Of a stretch of DNA of 64,000 nucleotides, positions 63,346 through 64,000 are shown piece by piece. Both the position numbers and the translations under genes were made by a program. Source of the stretch: Phycisphaerae bacterium (GTDB lineage: Bacteria; Planctomycetota; Phycisphaerae; UBA1845; PWPN01); the NCBI GenBank assembly GCA_018003015.1, contig JAGNEZ010000007.1, positions 62,001-126,000 of the forward strand, read 5' to 3'. Each line of letters opens with the position of its first letter. Position 1 is the first letter of the stretch. The notes beneath the pieces are model-generated. The model saw only the letters and a list, made by a program, of their open reading frames with translations. It did not search any database and was not told where the DNA came from.

Positions 63346-63457
63346 GCTTGAGTTCCTTAATTGGTGCCTCGGGCTGCGCTGACCACAGCGTGCTACATAA
63401 CGGGGGAGTATAGGAATTCTCCGGCCGTCCGTCCAAGAGCGGGCCCGGCGGTCCGAC

Positions 63458-64000
63458 CTAGCGGGTCCTGGAGAGTGAGGACGGGCGAGGGACGGCGGCC
63501 AGGACGGCCTGGAAGAACTCGGGGCGTTTGCGGATCGTTGCCCGGCTGAGCAGTTGCTGGATGTAAGCCTGCTCGCGGCGGTTGTACTCCTCGTCCAGGA
63601 GTCGCTGGATGATCTGTTCCTGGGCCTGCTCGAAGGGTCGGCGGGCCGCGGGGGTCATCTGGCCGCACTTGACGATGAAGAAGCCGTCCTCGATCTCGAC
63701 GATGTCGCTCACCTGCTGGTTCTGGAGGCCGAAGAGCACATCGAGCAGTTTGGCCTTTGAGCTGGCGAATGCTCCGGGACTGACCTCGCCCCATCCCCCG
63801 CCGAGCTTGCCTCGGGGGCCCTTACAGTACTTCTTGGCGACGGTCTCGAACTGGACGCCGTTGTTCAGTTCCTGGCGGGCCTGTTGGATGTGGGCCCGGG
63901 CGCGTTGGCGGGCGGTGGCTAGTTCCTCCGGCCTGGCGGAAGTGATCGGCTTGTCGAGCATCTCGGCGACGGGGACCTCGATGAGGAACAGTTCCGCCTT
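63458..64000 (-). CDS. Parvulin-type peptidyl-prolyl isomerase, C-terminal part (cut by window edge)
   Basis: The frame runs off the right edge of the window without a start: translation continues upstream of the ATG at 63961 as KAELFLIEVPVAE, so only the C-terminal 180 residues are seen. They include the rotamase domain: ATARQRARAHIQQARQELNNGVQFETVAKKYCKG, then GGGWGEVSPGAFASSK and VSDIVEIEDGFFIVKCGQM, and a following helical tail. This is the PpiC/SurA class of periplasmic chaperone-isomerase. Its N-terminal chaperone domain and signal peptide lie outside. It ends 112 bp from the aldo/keto reductase start, on the same strand and upstream of it. Confidence 0.88.
   Translation of the reverse strand, partial: KAELFLIEVPVAEMLDKPITSARPEELATARQRARAHIQQARQELNNGVQFETVAKKYCKGPRGKLGGGWGEVSPGAFASSKAKLLDVLFGLQNQQVSDIVEIEDGFFIVKCGQMTPAARRPFEQAQEQIIQRLLDEEYNRREQAYIQQLLSRATIRKRPEFFQAVLAAVPRPSSLSRTR

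Overview
The window is GC-rich, with long spurious antisense ORFs behind almost every gene, as expected of high-GC DNA. It looks like a chromosomal segment of a Planctomycetota bacterium, probably Phycisphaerae-like (inference). Signs seen: a PEP-CTERM protein, dockerin-like and FG-GAP secreted proteins, several Tat-exported enzymes, a UvrA duplicated in tandem (double-length UvrA is known in Chlamydia, another PVC lineage), LL-diaminopimelate aminotransferase, mreB/mreC, an ECF sigma/anti-sigma pair, and short interspersed repeats, one of them inside purH. I see no rRNA, tRNA, CRISPR array, phage or transposase gene.

Layout. 0-9.4 kb: the 3' part of an SDR epimerase, a PEP-CTERM protein, a PhnD-like lipoprotein, rplU on its own, a gene-poor stretch (3968-5324), a secreted dockerin-type protein, a Tat metallophosphoesterase and a lipoprotein. 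9.4-16.4 kb: the UvrA locus on the minus strand, with four ABC modules in two ORFs joined by a 17-codon mini-ORF. 16.5-21 kb: a small Asp/His-rich secreted peptide, a DUF58 protein, surE, a degenerate HAD protein and a Gfo/Idh/MocA oxidoreductase. 21.5-31.6 kb: a YfhO membrane protein overlapping a glycosyltransferase, an orphan CpaE/TadZ-like ATPase, a twin seven-repeat FG-GAP protein and an alkaline phosphatase. 31.7-43.6 kb: nadC-uvrB (overlapping), a Tat FAD oxidoreductase, a large repeat lipoprotein, a DUF89 phosphatase next to a thioesterase, a DUF1573-thioredoxin fusion and an isochorismatase-like hydrolase. 43.7-51.5 kb: ECF sigma and anti-sigma, rhamnulokinase, purH and a beta-propeller protein. 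51.8-55.3 kb: a cell-shape cluster of coiled-coil protein, small membrane protein, mreB and mreC. 55.3-64 kb: dapL, argB, a second exported phosphoesterase, a di-haem peroxidase flanked by a direct repeat, a Tat aldo-keto reductase with ferredoxin domain, and a truncated parvulin.

How they work together. Most genes sit singly or in pairs. Real couplings are the UvrA chain, uvrB-nadC, YfhO-glycosyltransferase, thioesterase-DUF89, sigma/anti-sigma and the mre cluster. Exported or phosphate-related proteins recur (PhnD-like, PhoA-like, two metallophosphoesterases, SurE), which fits phosphorus scavenging but is not an operon. Several genes have recognisable -35/-10 promoters, and surE and the HAD gene appear to have leaderless starts.
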